This document shows positions 51,525-62,884 of a DNA stretch of 64,000 nucleotides, piece by piece. The DNA lies in NCBI GenBank assembly GCA_036023115.1, contig JAYKKT010000080.1:12330001-12394000 (forward strand), written 5' to 3'. The DNA comes from Brasenia schreberi (Eukaryota; Streptophyta; Magnoliopsida; Nymphaeales; Cabombaceae). The translations under genes and the position numbers were made by a program. Below the pieces are notes generated by a model. That model saw nothing but the letters and a program-made list of their open reading frames with translations. It was not told where the DNA came from and ran no database searches. How positions within the stretch are numbered: position 1 is the stretch's first letter; every line of letters starts with the position of its first letter.

Positions 51525-52379
51525 CCCCCTCTTTTGGGTGGGTTTTGGACTCTCTCTCCTCTCTCTCCTGCCCTCTCTTCCACCCTATCTCACTCTCACT
51601 CTCCCCCAATTGTACCACCTCCATCGCCACTCCACCCGGCTGCCACCTTCCACCCGACTGTACACTCCCCTTCGGCTGCCACCTTCCCACTCCATCACCC
51701 GACTGCATACTCCATTCGGTTGCCACCTCCTTCCACCACCAGCTGCCCATCACCTCATCCACCACCCACGGTTAGTACCCCATCTCAGCCCCATCTACCT
51801 GCCATTCCACCCCTTTCTTACCCGACTACACACTCCATCACCCGCCACCACAACCCGACCTTCTCCCTTACACCCAGCCACCTCACACCCTACCTCACCA
51901 CTTTCCCTTAGCACCAACCACCCCATCCCCTAGCTAAACCTTCACCCTTAACCTGCCACCACCTAGTCAACATCCTAACCTGCCATAACCCAATCAGCAT
52001 CCCTCCTTGCCTCACCCATCACCCGGCCAGCACCAAGACATCCATCCGGCTAGCACCCTACTTGCCGCCCACACGCATCCAAGGAGCTCCCCTTCGACTG
52101 TCCAAGGCGACTCACTAGGCCAAAGCCAAGCAAGTTAAGCCCGAACTAGCTACACGTAAGTGCCTAACTCGGTCCTTATTATGAACTTGCTTGCATTTAA
52201 TTAAATTTGATACGGGGTTGTAATAATGGAGCGTTGTCTCCCCCCGGTTGTAATAATGTGGTTTGGCACACCAACACACACGTGCACTTGAGCCGTTCCG
52301 CTCTTAGCTGTACACCATTTTTGCACACACACGGGCCTAACCAGCCCCTAAGATATATTTATACTTATATATATTAAGC

Positions 52380-52960
52380 TGCGTGGGTTTTAATTTAAGT
52401 CGTGGGTGTTGTCTTTCAATTTCCACACTCACACACATTGAGCTTTCGCTCTTATTCCCAAGACCCTAGTAAGGGCCGTATTGCAATTTCGCTTGGGTGT
52501 TTTAATTCAAGTTGTGTGCGTGGTCTTTCAATTCCCACACTCACACACATTGAGCTTTCGCTCTTACTCCCAAGACCTTAGTAAAGGCCATATTGCAATT
52601 TCATTTGGGTGTTTCAATTCAAGTTGTGTGCGTGGTCTTTCAATTTCCACACTCACACACATTGAGCTTTCGCTCTTACTCCCAAGACCTTAGTAAAGGC
52701 CATATTGCAATTATATTTGGGTTTACATTACAAGTCGTGTGAGTTGTCTTTCCATATACACACAACACCCACGCACACGTTGGCGACCTTCGGGCCCATA
52801 TATATTATAAGTATTTCCCTTCGGCTATGTCTTTAAGATTTGGGTTTTAAGGTTCAGCTGTGTGTGTAGTCTTTCCATATATACACGACACACACTTGCA
52901 CAATTGAGCCTTTCCGCTCTTAAGATATAGCCATATTTCCCTTTTGCAATTTCTTTTTTG
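52380..52960 (+). repeat. ~112-bp tandem repeat in the Tat LTR
   Basis: GAGCTTTCGCTCTTA recurs at 52440, 52552 and 52664, each with CACACTCACACACATT before it and CATATTGCAATTTC-type sequence after it. Two more degenerate units follow to about 52960. Confidence 0.9.
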
Positions 52961-53490
52961 CAATTTACATTAAGTCATTTTCCTTCCGCATTGTCTTTCA
53001 ATTTGGGTTTTCCCTTTGGAGTTGTGTGAGTTTGCATTGCATATTCGCCATACCACAAGTTAGGACGCATATCGCATCAAAGCAAGCCCCACACTCCCGT
53101 GCAAAAATCGCCCAACTTAGGTCACTTGTGCACACACCTAGTTGGCCCTAAAAAGCTTAAAAAGAAAGACATAGGCACGTGCAAATCCCACATGAAATAA
53201 AACTTGTAATCGTACAAACAAAGCCCAAACACTTCGGGTATTTTTCAAAGAGGTTTAATTTAAAGACTTTGCCAAGCGTACAGACTGACCCTTGCACATC
53301 GGTGCAAGAAAGTCTGCGACGAAAAGAGCTCACTTGCTCACAGTCGCCCCGATAGAGTCAGATTTCAAAACTTTCTTCGCTAGCTTGAGTAAGCTAGCTG
53401 GCACGCCCTTTTTGTTAAAAAACGACTTAGACACACGAAAAGGTTCACTTCGGGCCTAAGAACCAAAAGTGAGAATTTTCCGTGTCTACA

Positions 53491-53495
53491 GTACC
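53491..53495. repeat. target site duplication GTACC (right)
   Basis: Pairs with 42095-42099. Confidence 0.88.
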
Positions 53496-53929
53496 ATACT
53501 TGATTTAGATTTAATTTGGTTAAGAGTTATTTAGATCTCATATGAACCCAGTTAGAGTTATTTGGGTAGTTTATTCATTGGGTTTGGATTTGGGTTCATA
53601 CTATTTAGTATCCATATTAATATCATTTTGTCACATTTGATGTGTCATGTGAGTTCATTTCATTACTTTTGTGTCATCGTGTGAGTCTGATGAGTTTTTT
53701 TATGCATTTGTCCTCTAGTCTATGTTAGGGTGCTAGTCCTTATTATATAGATTATTCTGTCATAACTTGCATTTTAGAATCGGAAGGAGAAGAGCCTAAC
53801 TAGTGTAGTGGAGGAAGATGTATTTTTAGGTTGAATGCTCGATAGGAGATCAAGCAATATCATCACGAATCAAGTTCTTTGTTGCTTTTGTGCGGTGTTT
53901 GAATTGCTCGGAGCTTGATTGCGACAATT

Positions 53930-53940
53930 TGGTATCAGAG
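53930..53940 (+). other. primer binding site of the outer gypsy element
   Basis: TGGTATCAGAG follows the LTR end GCGACA by three bases; exact match to the initiator tRNA-Met type. Confidence 0.8.
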
Positions 53941-55030
53941 TGTACATTAAGAGGATTTGACTTGAAGTTAGATTGTGTCTTAATAGCCAAAAATAGGTGC
54001 TGAAAAGAAAAGGTTTTCTATGCCAGAAAACCTAATTTTCCACTTTGCTTTTACAGTTTGAGCCTTGAACAAGGAGGATGACTGTTGACCATTGCCTGAT
54101 CATGGGAATGGTGCCCTGTGTCGCACCATCAGTAGGTGTGTGAAGTGTAGAACTTGGTTGATGCAAATCATCAGAAAATCAAAGCCTTGTATCGGTTTGG
54201 CATTGCAAACAACCAACTGGGCATGGTTCCTCATACTCTATGGATGCCCACTTCGCTAGTGTTGTGGGAGTCTTTTCCAATGAGAACCAGTGCGCTAAAT
54301 TCTCATAAGTGATTGGGTTTCTTCTCATGTGGAACATCGCCAAAAGAATGAAATATAGACATGTTTTCGATTGATTTAGTATGAACTTTGGTGGAATTGT
54401 TTTTCGTTATGGTAGAACACGTTGATCTACCTCAAGTCTAGGTTGATCCGATAGTGAATCACCACTGTTTTGACCGTTATTCTTGGCTAGATCGCTTACT
54501 AGACTTCCAAGGCAACAAATAGCTAAGAGGGTTGGTCTAATTCCAGTTGACTCATTTTACCCCTCCTTGCTTTTTACAACCTAAGTAAATTTTCTGGTTG
54601 TTTCCTTGATCAAGGATGGAAGACGTTATTGTGAATTCATTGTCAGATTAGCTTGATAGTGGACACTATTCATGGTGAAGTAATCGATTGGAAAATTTTT
54701 GGCTTTCGTTTTGAATTCTGGCCAAGGCCATTTCTGGTGGCATGAAGATTTCCTTTGGGGGCATCATGATTAAACGGAAAGTCAGTGTCGTTTCTTGAGG
54801 ATTTTTGTTGCTAGAGTAGCATGAAATCAAAGAGGAAAGGTAGAGTTTTGGGCATTTTTTGGTTCGCTTGTGTTGATCATGATTTGGATGGAGAAAACAC
54901 AAAAGGAAGGAAGTTTGTGGCATTCCTCAAGCGTAACCCCGGGTAAAGACCTTCTATGGACTGTTGTGGATGCTTTTCCTTTTTCTATGGCCTAGTCTAG
55001 CACATAGATGAGTCACAAACAACTTGAGAT
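53941..55030. other. 5' internal region of the outer element
   Basis: Leader and possibly the very decayed start of gag. No motif could be read with confidence. Confidence 0.4.
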
Positions 55031-55034
55031 GGAC

Positions 55035-57110
55035 TCCTTGGGGTGTGTTTAATTCACAGTACCGGGCCTTTGGTATTGAAACTATAGTTCCGTATTTGAT
55101 TTGCTCTTGTACCTAGTACTCGAGTTTTAACTTTGTATAACTAGTTTCACGCTTGATAAATATAATTCATATATATCAACTGACCAACTATTTCAATTAG
55201 AACTATAAACAACAATCATAATTATAAACAGCATATCCATAATTTTTTTGAAATTTCGGTAGTCTCTCTTTGCCCAAAGGTAATTTCAGGTGTTGGGCAT
55301 TTATAACAACAAGCATATCAACAACTAAACTTTTGTTTGTCATTTAAAAATAGAATTAAAACTTATGAAAAATAAAGCAACCTTAAGAAAAAGGAATACA
55401 CTCCAAAATGACATTCACAATTGTCTCAAATAAAATCTATTTATGCTTCTATTTTCTAAAAAACTTTCACCATAGCCTCTCCTTGCCCGAAGGTAATTCT
55501 TGCTCATAAGAGAGCTACAATACATAGATATCATCTAAAGAAGATGAATATAAATATCTTTAAAGCATCTTTTAAGTCCACAATAACTTTAAGGATAAAA
55601 CTAATTACAACTTCATGTCCATAATAAAATCAATTACAACTACAACTTTAAGTCCAAAATAAAGTCCTTTCAAAAGGTATCAACCATTATATAATATGAA
55701 GCCTTCATCTCTTATTGATATCCTTCCTACATCAAACCATTCAATAGAAAAGTTAGTAATAAAGAAGGAAAAGTCACAATAATATCGAACAATACAAAAG
55801 TGCACACCAAAGAGAAATACTATAATTACAACATAATATTTAAGTACACCAATACAATAAATTACCTCTATGTCATATTCTTAGAATTGACCACATCATG
55901 AGTCAAATCGTTCTTGTAAGTAATTTGAGATATCAAAGTTAGTTCGACAATATAAATAAGAAAGAAAATGATAATTTTGAAATTCATAATTAATATTTTA
56001 GAAAACTTACTATTTGGATAGTTTTCTCACGTCATGTTTGTTAATAAGTCTCTCAGTTACCTATTACTACCATGTTGTGCATGGAACTGACCATGAGTAA
56101 CTTCATTGTGAGTACACATTGCCAAGAGACTGCATCACACTAGCTTGTTGATCAATAAAAACTCAGTGTCTCAAGACATGTCTCTCTTGCTCCTTGAGTA
56201 TCAATATCTAGTTGGGGAAATGATTTTTTTCCATGATCTTGAAGATGTGAAAGTTGACAAATTCATTTCTATTTCTTTGGGTGAGTGGGTGAAATGTAAT
56301 TAACAAATTGAAGGAGCAGTACCAAGACTATGGCAGAGCTCAACTGCAAATATATAAGAAAGCTTCATTTAGATGGTCATATTGGACTGTTAAGAATGCA
56401 AGAGTGCACTAAGACTTCAAATGGAACACTCAAGAACGATTACTTATAAATTGGTATACTATTGAAGTAAATCAATTACTGAAAAGAGTACACATTTTAT
56501 TTGATTTTGGTTACATATAGGTTGCAGTTACACATAGAATCTTAGAATGAGAAGTTATTGAACTCATTATTTTAGATCATGAAAGAAAAAGATAGCAAAT
56601 ATTGAATTTGAAAGAAAAAGGTAACAAATATTGAAATACACACTATTCCAAGCATTTCATCATAAATACACAAAATGAAATAAATAAATAAATAAGCATT
56701 CCAATAGAGGAAGGGAAGAAGAAGAAAATGAAGGAGAAGAATGAAAAGAAAGGAGAAGGGAAAAAGAAGAGAATAGGAAATTGTTGATTGACGAAGAAGA
56801 AGAAAATAGAGATGAATGAGAGTGAGAGAGGAAGAAGGAGACGAGAAAGAAGAAGAGAAAGGAAAGCTATTACCTATATCCTGCGCACATGAACAATGGA
56901 TGGAACAACATAAGGGAGCAACACTGGCTGGAAAAGAGAATGTTGAGATGAGAAAATTGAGAGAGGGGTTAGGGCATCCATAAATAGAGAGCAATTCCAA
57001 CTTCTAATTCTACATGCCCACCCCTTGACATGGGATGATTTTTTCAAGTGAAATGTGGCCCATGAAACTACAGTTCCATGGCCTTCTCACATTTCTTGTT
57101 GGGTGGAGCA
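55035..57110. mobile_element. probable insertion within gag of the outer element, type unknown
   Basis: Gag-like sequence resumes only after about 57130, so this AT-rich 2 kb looks like a later insertion. The left border GGGGTGTGTTTAATTCACAG resembles PIF/Harbinger ends, but no matching right end was found. CTCTCTTTGCCCAAAGGTAATT-like blocks recur near 55262 and 55476. A GAA-rich purine tract at 56700-56870 creates a 142-codon minus-strand frame without meaning. Confidence 0.3.
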
Positions 57111-57129
57111 CCACATAGTATGCTTCTCA

Positions 57130-58260
57130 ATTCCAAGTTGTTTGAGGGTGTTGATGATAGCAAGGTGTTGTAGAATTTTATTTGAGACTTAAAAACTTAT
57201 TTCCAAACCATGAAGGTTCCAAGTCGCAACAACTCAGCCTAGCTACCTCGTTTCTTGCATGACTGCGAGGTTATGGTGACGCACGTGATAGTTAGCCACT
57301 AGTGGAGACAACCAATGAGCCAAAACTTCTTGAGAGAGGTTGATGCAGTTGTTATAAACTAAGTGTATAATTATTTATGGAAGTTCAACATAGTTTTGTT
57401 GGACATTCATGACATGTTTGAGGATGATAAGCTCTTCTAATTTGTTTAAGGTTTGTAAACTTCCCTGCAAATGTAGTTGAGAAGGCAATTACCTAAAGAT
57501 GTCCTTGTTGCGATGACGATTGTCAAATTCTTGATAGATTTTTGTGCGATAAAGAACTCTGAGCATTATTAGGAGCAAGCTTAAGGACAAGGATGGTACA
57601 TGGGTCCGATGGTAAAGCTGGTGGCAGGTGCAAAAGCCACATACTTCGCTAGATGCTAGTGCTTGACAATATCTAGCTCATGCTCCATGGGAAGCAGGTC
57701 AGACCCCACTCGAGAGTCCAAAAGCTTGTTGCTTTATTTGTGGCAGTCCTATCACATGAGAGTATGTTTGAAACACTATAAGTTGAATGTCATGTTGGCC
57801 AAAGATTAGGCTGGACGGAGTATTCATGAGGAAAATGTGAGAGCTCTGACTTTTGGGTACTAAACTCGGTATGGGTGGAGACACCGCCATGTTCGAGATA
57901 GGTGCACGTGAAAGTGAATTAGTGGATAGCAGCGTCCCAAAGACTATTATGTCTATTGGGTATGCAAGAACTCTTAGTGTGCACCTCACAACTTTAGTAG
58001 TCGAATGAAGATTGTAAACACCCAAGCTCATAGAATATGAGGCATGGCTAGGTCAATTAGGGTGTGTGTTGGATATTGGAGAGGTACCACGGATTCTATG
58101 GTGATTGACCTAGACGATCACAGCATATACCTCGAGTTTGACTTCCATAGGAGTCATGATGTGGTGGCACCACATCTTGATCTCATGACTATTGATGAGA
58201 GGTAGCCTTTCTACTTGGTTGTGACCCGAGCCACACTACCAAGAGATAGGAGAGAGCTTC
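57130..58260 (+). pseudogene. gag and protease remains of the outer gypsy element
   Basis: Read across frames: KLFEGVDDSKVL near 57138, VLLDIHDMFEDDKLF near 57395, LRRQLPKDVLVAM near 57480 (the C-terminal part of the capsid), a zinc knuckle CFICGS...H....C near 57737, and a protease tail near 58105-58190 (DLDDHSIYLEF, APHLDLM). The order and spacing match the Gag of the 29556 element. The protease active site, RT and integrase are missing. Many stops and indels. Confidence 0.6.
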
Positions 58261-58502
58261 AAAGTGATTGATAGTTGTTAGCTTTCCAATTAGACAAACG
58301 TTAGAGGACCGACATACAGAGGAGATAAACAAGCAAGAAGAGATATCACTAAGTGATGACAGCGTGGAAGGAAAGTTGTGAATTCGAAGTGTGGAGTGCG
58401 GGGACTACATTGCAGGATCATGTGAATGAGGTCTAGCTTCAGCGGCAGAGAATCATTATAGGATGCCAACCGCACAGCAATTGCTTCGTTGCACAAGCCG
58501 AG

Positions 58503-58991
58503 TAACACTATATTGGATCCACGTGGCGCTTGGATTCAAATTTGCAGGCACTCTACTTGATTTGAATTTGATTTGGTCTAAAGTCATTTGGATCCATTTA
58601 GAGTTATTTGGGTCGTTCAAATACTAAGTTTGACTTTATTGTGTCACATGTGAAGTCTTATATGATTGTGTACTTTTCCACTAGTGTCATGTCATTGCAC
58701 CAGTGTGATGAGGTTTTGTATGCATTTAGCCCCTAGTCTATATAAGGGTTATAATGTTATTGTAGAGATTATTCCGTCATAATCTGTTGAGAATTTCCTA
58801 ATTTCTCATTGAGTTGGTATATATATTGAGAGAGATCGGGAGAGAAAGCTATTTGTGGGGGAGGAGTCTGACTGATGCTTGCGAGATAAACATGTTTTTG
58901 GGTTGCTTTCTCGGTATGTCGAGCAATGCCATCGCAAATCGAGTTATTCGTTCCTTCTGTAGCAGCTTTGCTCAAAACTTGATTCGTTATA
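58503..58991 (+). repeat. 3' LTR of the outer gypsy element
   Basis: It starts TAACACTATATTGG and ends CGTTATA, matching the split 5' LTR throughout, including GAGTTATTTGGGT and CCCCTAGTCTAT-type blocks. Confidence 0.75.
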
Positions 58992-59349
58992 GAAACACTT
59001 TTCAAAATCAGTTTGGGTTTCTTTATCTCTAACCTCATCAAACCAATACTTTTTTATATTTTTAGCAATTGGTTCTTGATATGGATCGGGGTTGAAGCCT
59101 AACCCAGACTTAGGTACTAGGAAAAGCAACCTAAGTTTTTTAAAAGCTATATAGAACACCTCATGTAACTTTCACCTAGTCAGACTTGTAGTTGAAAATA
59201 TTTTATATGTCCTACACTAGGCGTAGGAGATTTTTAATTGGTTGTTGAATTAGATTGGCTGTTATGAAGTTTATAAACTTGAGAGACGATAGGAATCCTG
59301 GTGCCTTCCGCCCCAAATTCTTTTTACACTTCTTACAACTTAGACGTTC

Positions 59350-59605
59350 CTAACTGGCTCGATGGTTCCAACCGGAACCGAGTTGGGCCACAAACAGGTT
59401 AGACCCAGAACCGCTAAAACTGGAACCAAAACGGGAAATCACATGGTCTGGCTTTGGTTTCACCTTTTACAAAACCGGAACTGGATACAAACTGTCGGTT
59501 CTGGTCTTTTTTTAAAATTTTCTTATAAAATTACTAATTCGGAGCAGTTTCAGACTCAAACTAGAGCTGTCAGTTCCGGTTTACCCGAAACTGGACATGT
59601 CTACT
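59350..59605. repeat. GGAACC-rich dispersed repeat, copy 3 (inverted)
   Basis: Rich in AACCGGAACC. The right end read in reverse (GTAGACATGTCCAGTTTCGG) matches the left end of copy 2 at 39165. Confidence 0.45.
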
Positions 59606-59819
59606 ACAACTCAATAGTCATCATAAATTTCATAATAAGTGCACAGGTATTCTTATTGAAGTTCGATGGAAACCTTCTCTATGTATTGAGGTAATGGACT
59701 TTGGTCTAATTAATTGATGTAGTTGTAAAGTACCATTATATTGATCATTTCTGCTGATAAGTCCTAGTGCATCGGATCTTAAAAGATAGAGTTCTTTCAT
59801 TTTTCGATGTGAGTAATTA

Positions 59820-60710
59820 TCATGATTAATTCTATCCTTTTAGTATCAAAAGTTTGGGAAATTTTCTCAAAAGTATCCTATTGTTTTCAGCTTTTAACAC
59901 TTTGGAACCTAATTTCTCACGTTGGTAAGCTTCTGTCGTTAATTAAAAAAGGTACCTCCAGAATAACGGTTTCACTTTTTGCTTGCATAACACCTACATA
60001 GATATATTGACATGGAACCTAAGCCGCGTCACCTACCACATGGGCTTATCTTAACTATTATAATCAATATAAATTATGCAATCATTTATATATTATATTA
60101 ATAATTATATATATATTATTTAATATTAAAATACTAAATAGATATTTTCATACTTATATTATGTAATTAATGTTATATTAATATTTGAATAGTTAATATA
60201 TAACTATTTGTATATTTATATTAGTATTATGTAAAATATTTCTTACCATTAATATTTACATAGTATTTTTAATTAACTAGATATTAATTAATATTCAATA
60301 GATGTTACTTATTAACTAATATTAATGGTATATTAATAATTTAAAGTTACTGATATAATTAATTTAATATATTTATACTAAATAATTAATATTATAAAAA
60401 CATTAACCTCATTATTCATTATTATTTAATATATTAGTATAAGCTAACATGGTAGTGATGGCAACTATATATGTTGACATGGCTTAAGTGCGACGTCAAT
60501 GTATCCATGTAGGTGCCATTTGTGAGCACAAATTGATCATGTTATAGTTGAGGTCTTTTTCTATTAATAGTGAAAATCTTAGGTAACAATTTTATTGTAT
60601 GAGAAGTTAAGGTCACAAAGTGTTAAAACCTAAAACTATAGGATAATTTTCTAAAAAATTTCACAAACACTTTAAAAGATAGAACAAATCACATGTGGAA
60701 TCAAATTTCT
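59820..60710. mobile_element. Mutator-like TIR element without transposase
   Basis: Inverted ends of about 100 bp: TATCCTATTGTTTTCAGC and TTTTAACACTTTGG at 59875-59910 correspond to TATCCTATAGTTTTAGG and TTTTAACACTTTG read backwards from about 60660. The middle (60050-60440) is extremely AT-rich and non-coding. Long TIRs and the small size fit a non-autonomous MULE. The exact ends and target duplication could not be fixed. Confidence 0.65.
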
Positions 60711-60719
60711 ACAAACTAT

Positions 60720-61860
60720 CATGGCCTTTTAATTAATAGAAAACATTATATTTTAAATGGCGAAGAACTACCAGGAAGTTAGATATTATCAAGACCAAAC
60801 CAAGCTTCATTATCTCACACAGGGTGGGATCAATTACGTTCCTAATGGCCTCTATCTTGTGTAGTATTAGCATTTTGACAACAAAAAAAAGATAGAGAAA
60901 TCACATCGTACTTTTCCTTTCATTACTGATACTTTCGAGGCCTTCGGAACATACCTCTCTTAAGGTGGGGTCGGTTATCCATATATTTTTCTCATCCTTT
61001 TCAAGAACTTCGATTTTCCTTTTTAAATGTTCAGACCACCTTATCATTTTCCTCTCCGTTAATGTTACACCAACTTTTTCTCTCCCAACTTTAGAATACA
61101 ATCTTGTCTTTCAAAATCCACTTTAGCAACTTTATTTCCGCAACCACTGATTACATAACAAGAAGAAATTCGAATGAAATGTTTCCTTGATAAAGCTCGA
61201 CCACACATCAATAAATTTTTTTGTCAACATAGGGCACTCCATGGTAACTTTGATAGGAAGGTCAATGCACCCTGGCCATTAATGCAGGCACACGCCAAGG
61301 ATGAGCTGCATTATTTATTGTAGGAAGGTTGAAAACTATGACATGTGAGGGTCATATATAATTCAAAAACTATTCCTTCCTAAGATACCAATTCTAAAAT
61401 AGAGACAGTTCTATTTACTAAATCAAGTCTTTTATTAAGACATTCATCCTCATTTTCAGCCTCCTAATTGGGTCCTTTAGACTCTGTTTGGCACGGCTCT
61501 TCTACAGCCCACAAAATTCTAGATACTGACTGGGGTCTCACCCATTCGCCGCCTCACAAATGGGACCTGCCTTTACGTTTAAACAAATGAAGACATTTCA
61601 GATGAGCTCATCGAGACTTTTGCAGATAGTTACAGCCATCCAGTGTGGCAGATCCAGAAATTTTTTTTGGGTAGGACCAATAGCTGAGGGACCTGTTTAG
61701 GCTGTGGCTTCTTCTTTGTTTGCTTTTCTCTCTATGGACTAATAAGAAGTATTAACTTCTCTCTTCTATTAGTTTGTTTATTCTTTATAGTAGAGGGACA
61801 ACATTGTATTCCTCTTACAACCAACCATGAATTTCACTTTTTCTGTCATAGCCTTAGATA
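60720..61860. other. intergenic, no gene seen
   Basis: Only short frames. The minus strand at 60901-61101 has a WITDPTLRE segment vaguely like the C-terminus of RTE LINEs, too weak to call. Confidence 0.45.
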
Positions 61861-61869
61861 TGGATTTGT

Positions 61870-62460
61870 CACATAGTACGGGAGGCTTGTTCAATATTTT
61901 GACGTGGTTTATAATGGAATCCATCACCAAGAAACAAGAAACCATAAGGACGACAAGAACAATATATGCAGGGAGGATATGAAGCCTTAACCATTACTAG
62001 AACCCTTAACTGTTTGCCTCTCAAAATTATTTCTGAGGTATGCTCGTCAGGCTTACCACTAGGACTCATCTCACTGGCCAACTTCGTACTTAATAAATTA
62101 TCTTTAGGATCTTTAAATGAGAGCTCAACTTTATCGTAAATCAAGGTTTCTCTAAGAGTGGCATATAAAGAGGGAAACGGACACAAGATAGGCAAAGTCT
62201 GATTTTCTTCTTCAATCTTAACATTTATATTCTTCAAATCATTAATCAGGGTTCCGAACTTAACGTTATGAGCGTTAATCAACGTACTTTCGGCCATGTA
62301 AAAGGTATATAGCCACTTCTTCATCACTAGTCGATCTGTTAAAGATTTTCTTATATAAAGAGCTTTCAATATTTTTCACAAAATGGTTGCATTCGTCTCT
62401 GAAAGAACATTTGTAAAATATACAATTGGATTGCAAATAAGGCATTATCATCTATTTGTT
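61870..62460 (-). pseudogene. Ty1/copia Gag remnant
   Basis: A 166-codon minus-strand frame (62369-61869) follows the copia Gag (UBN2-type) pattern: KKWLYTFYMAE, then FGTLINDLKNINVKI, then LPILCPFPSLY and TLIYDKVELSF. Upstream to about 62460 the family's N-terminal region can still be read through stops. The frame runs into unrelated sequence after about 62020, so the rest of the polyprotein is absent. Confidence 0.75.
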
Positions 62461-62523
62461 CTATCCTGGATCTACTATGCCCAAGGGATTCTCTTCTAGC
62501 ACGACCCTCTTCAAATCTTTCTC

Positions 62524-62540
62524 AACCAAAATACTAAATA
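62524..62540. repeat. 17-bp target site duplication (left)
   Basis: AACCAAAATACTAAATA, repeated exactly at 62681-62697 around the LINE-tail insertion. Confidence 0.88.
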
Positions 62541-62680
62541 CTACAACAACTAAGCCTTGTTCCTATACTAGATGGGGTTGACCATATGTATTCTTTGTTT
62601 TCACATAGACATGGCAAATAAGTATAAAGTTTTAGGTTAGTTGTCAGAAGCCTAACGCAACCCTCCTCTTTATTTGGGAT
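62541..62680 (-). mobile_element. 5'-truncated RTE LINE (or RTE-mobilised SINE) copy
   Basis: On the minus strand it reads AAAGAATACATATGGTC, CCCCATCTAGTATAGGAAC, AAGGCTTAGTTGTTGTAG, matching the 3' end of the LINE at 1625-1690. It is 140 bp and flanked by a 17-bp duplication, as expected for target-primed insertion with early stop. It sits in the leader of the copia remnant, so it is younger than that element. Confidence 0.85.
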
Positions 62681-62866
62681 AACCAAAATACTAAATAGCA
62701 TTCATAATATTTGTTAGCTTAAATTTACATCTCCATGAAACTTCTCAACATTGATTTTATTGTTCATACTCATCCTGGTCAGATTTCTTCAAGGTCAAAC
62801 TTTGTGAAAAGCATATTGATATTCCAAATTACCTACAACACTTCAAAATTGTTGATTCTTTTCTGT

Positions 62867-62884
62867 AATGGTATGATGCCAATT
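62867..62884 (-). other. copia primer binding site
   Basis: On the minus strand TTGGCATCATACC follows the LTR end, three mismatches to the initiator tRNA-Met pattern. Confidence 0.55.

Larger units (their letters stand above)
42100..53490 (+). mobile_element. Ty3/gypsy Tat-type retrotransposon, nearly full length
   Basis: It is 11391 bp, inserted into the 5' LTR of the 42050-58991 element with target duplication GTACC. The 5' LTR keeps only its first about 970 bp (42100-43072). A deletion then removed the rest of that LTR, the primer site and the start of gag. The 3' LTR (50350-53490) is complete at 3141 bp. The coding part (43073-49199) has Gag, protease, RT, RNase H, a second Tat-type RNase H and integrase. 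The two LTRs look about 95% alike over the shared part, making it one of the youngest insertions here. Confidence 0.92.
50350..53490 (+). repeat. 3' LTR of the Tat element
   Basis: 3141 bp, TGTAAACACC...GTGTCTACA. It has a promoter (TATA at 51517), a long CCACC/CTCTCC pyrimidine-rich leader (51480-52080) and a tandem repeat (52380-52960). Confidence 0.92.
42050..58991 (+). mobile_element. older gypsy element, 5' LTR split by a nested element
   Basis: The 5' LTR is in two parts, 42050-42099 and 53496-53926, which together match the 3' LTR at 58503-58991 (481 and 489 bp). A primer binding site TGGTATCAGAG lies at 53930. The interior has gag and protease remains at 57130-58260 but no RT or integrase. 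No target duplication was found at the outer ends. The LTRs have diverged strongly, so this insertion is much older than the nested one. Confidence 0.75.

Noticed and set aside
51534..51933. Proline/serine/histidine-rich open frames in three phases
   Set aside because: They come from CCACC/CTCTCC low-complexity sequence in the Tat LTR leader. All three frames stay open only because of composition.
52380..52960. CRISPR-like array
   Set aside because: Units are contiguous without unique spacers and lie in a plant retrotransposon LTR.
56572..57000. 142-codon minus-strand frame rich in Ser, Phe and Leu
   Set aside because: Produced by a GAA/GGA purine tract on the plus strand; no signal or membrane pattern beyond composition.
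60901..61101. Possible RTE LINE C-terminus on the minus strand
   Set aside because: Only a short WITDPT-like segment and scattered residues agree; no TTG tail and no neighbouring RT blocks.
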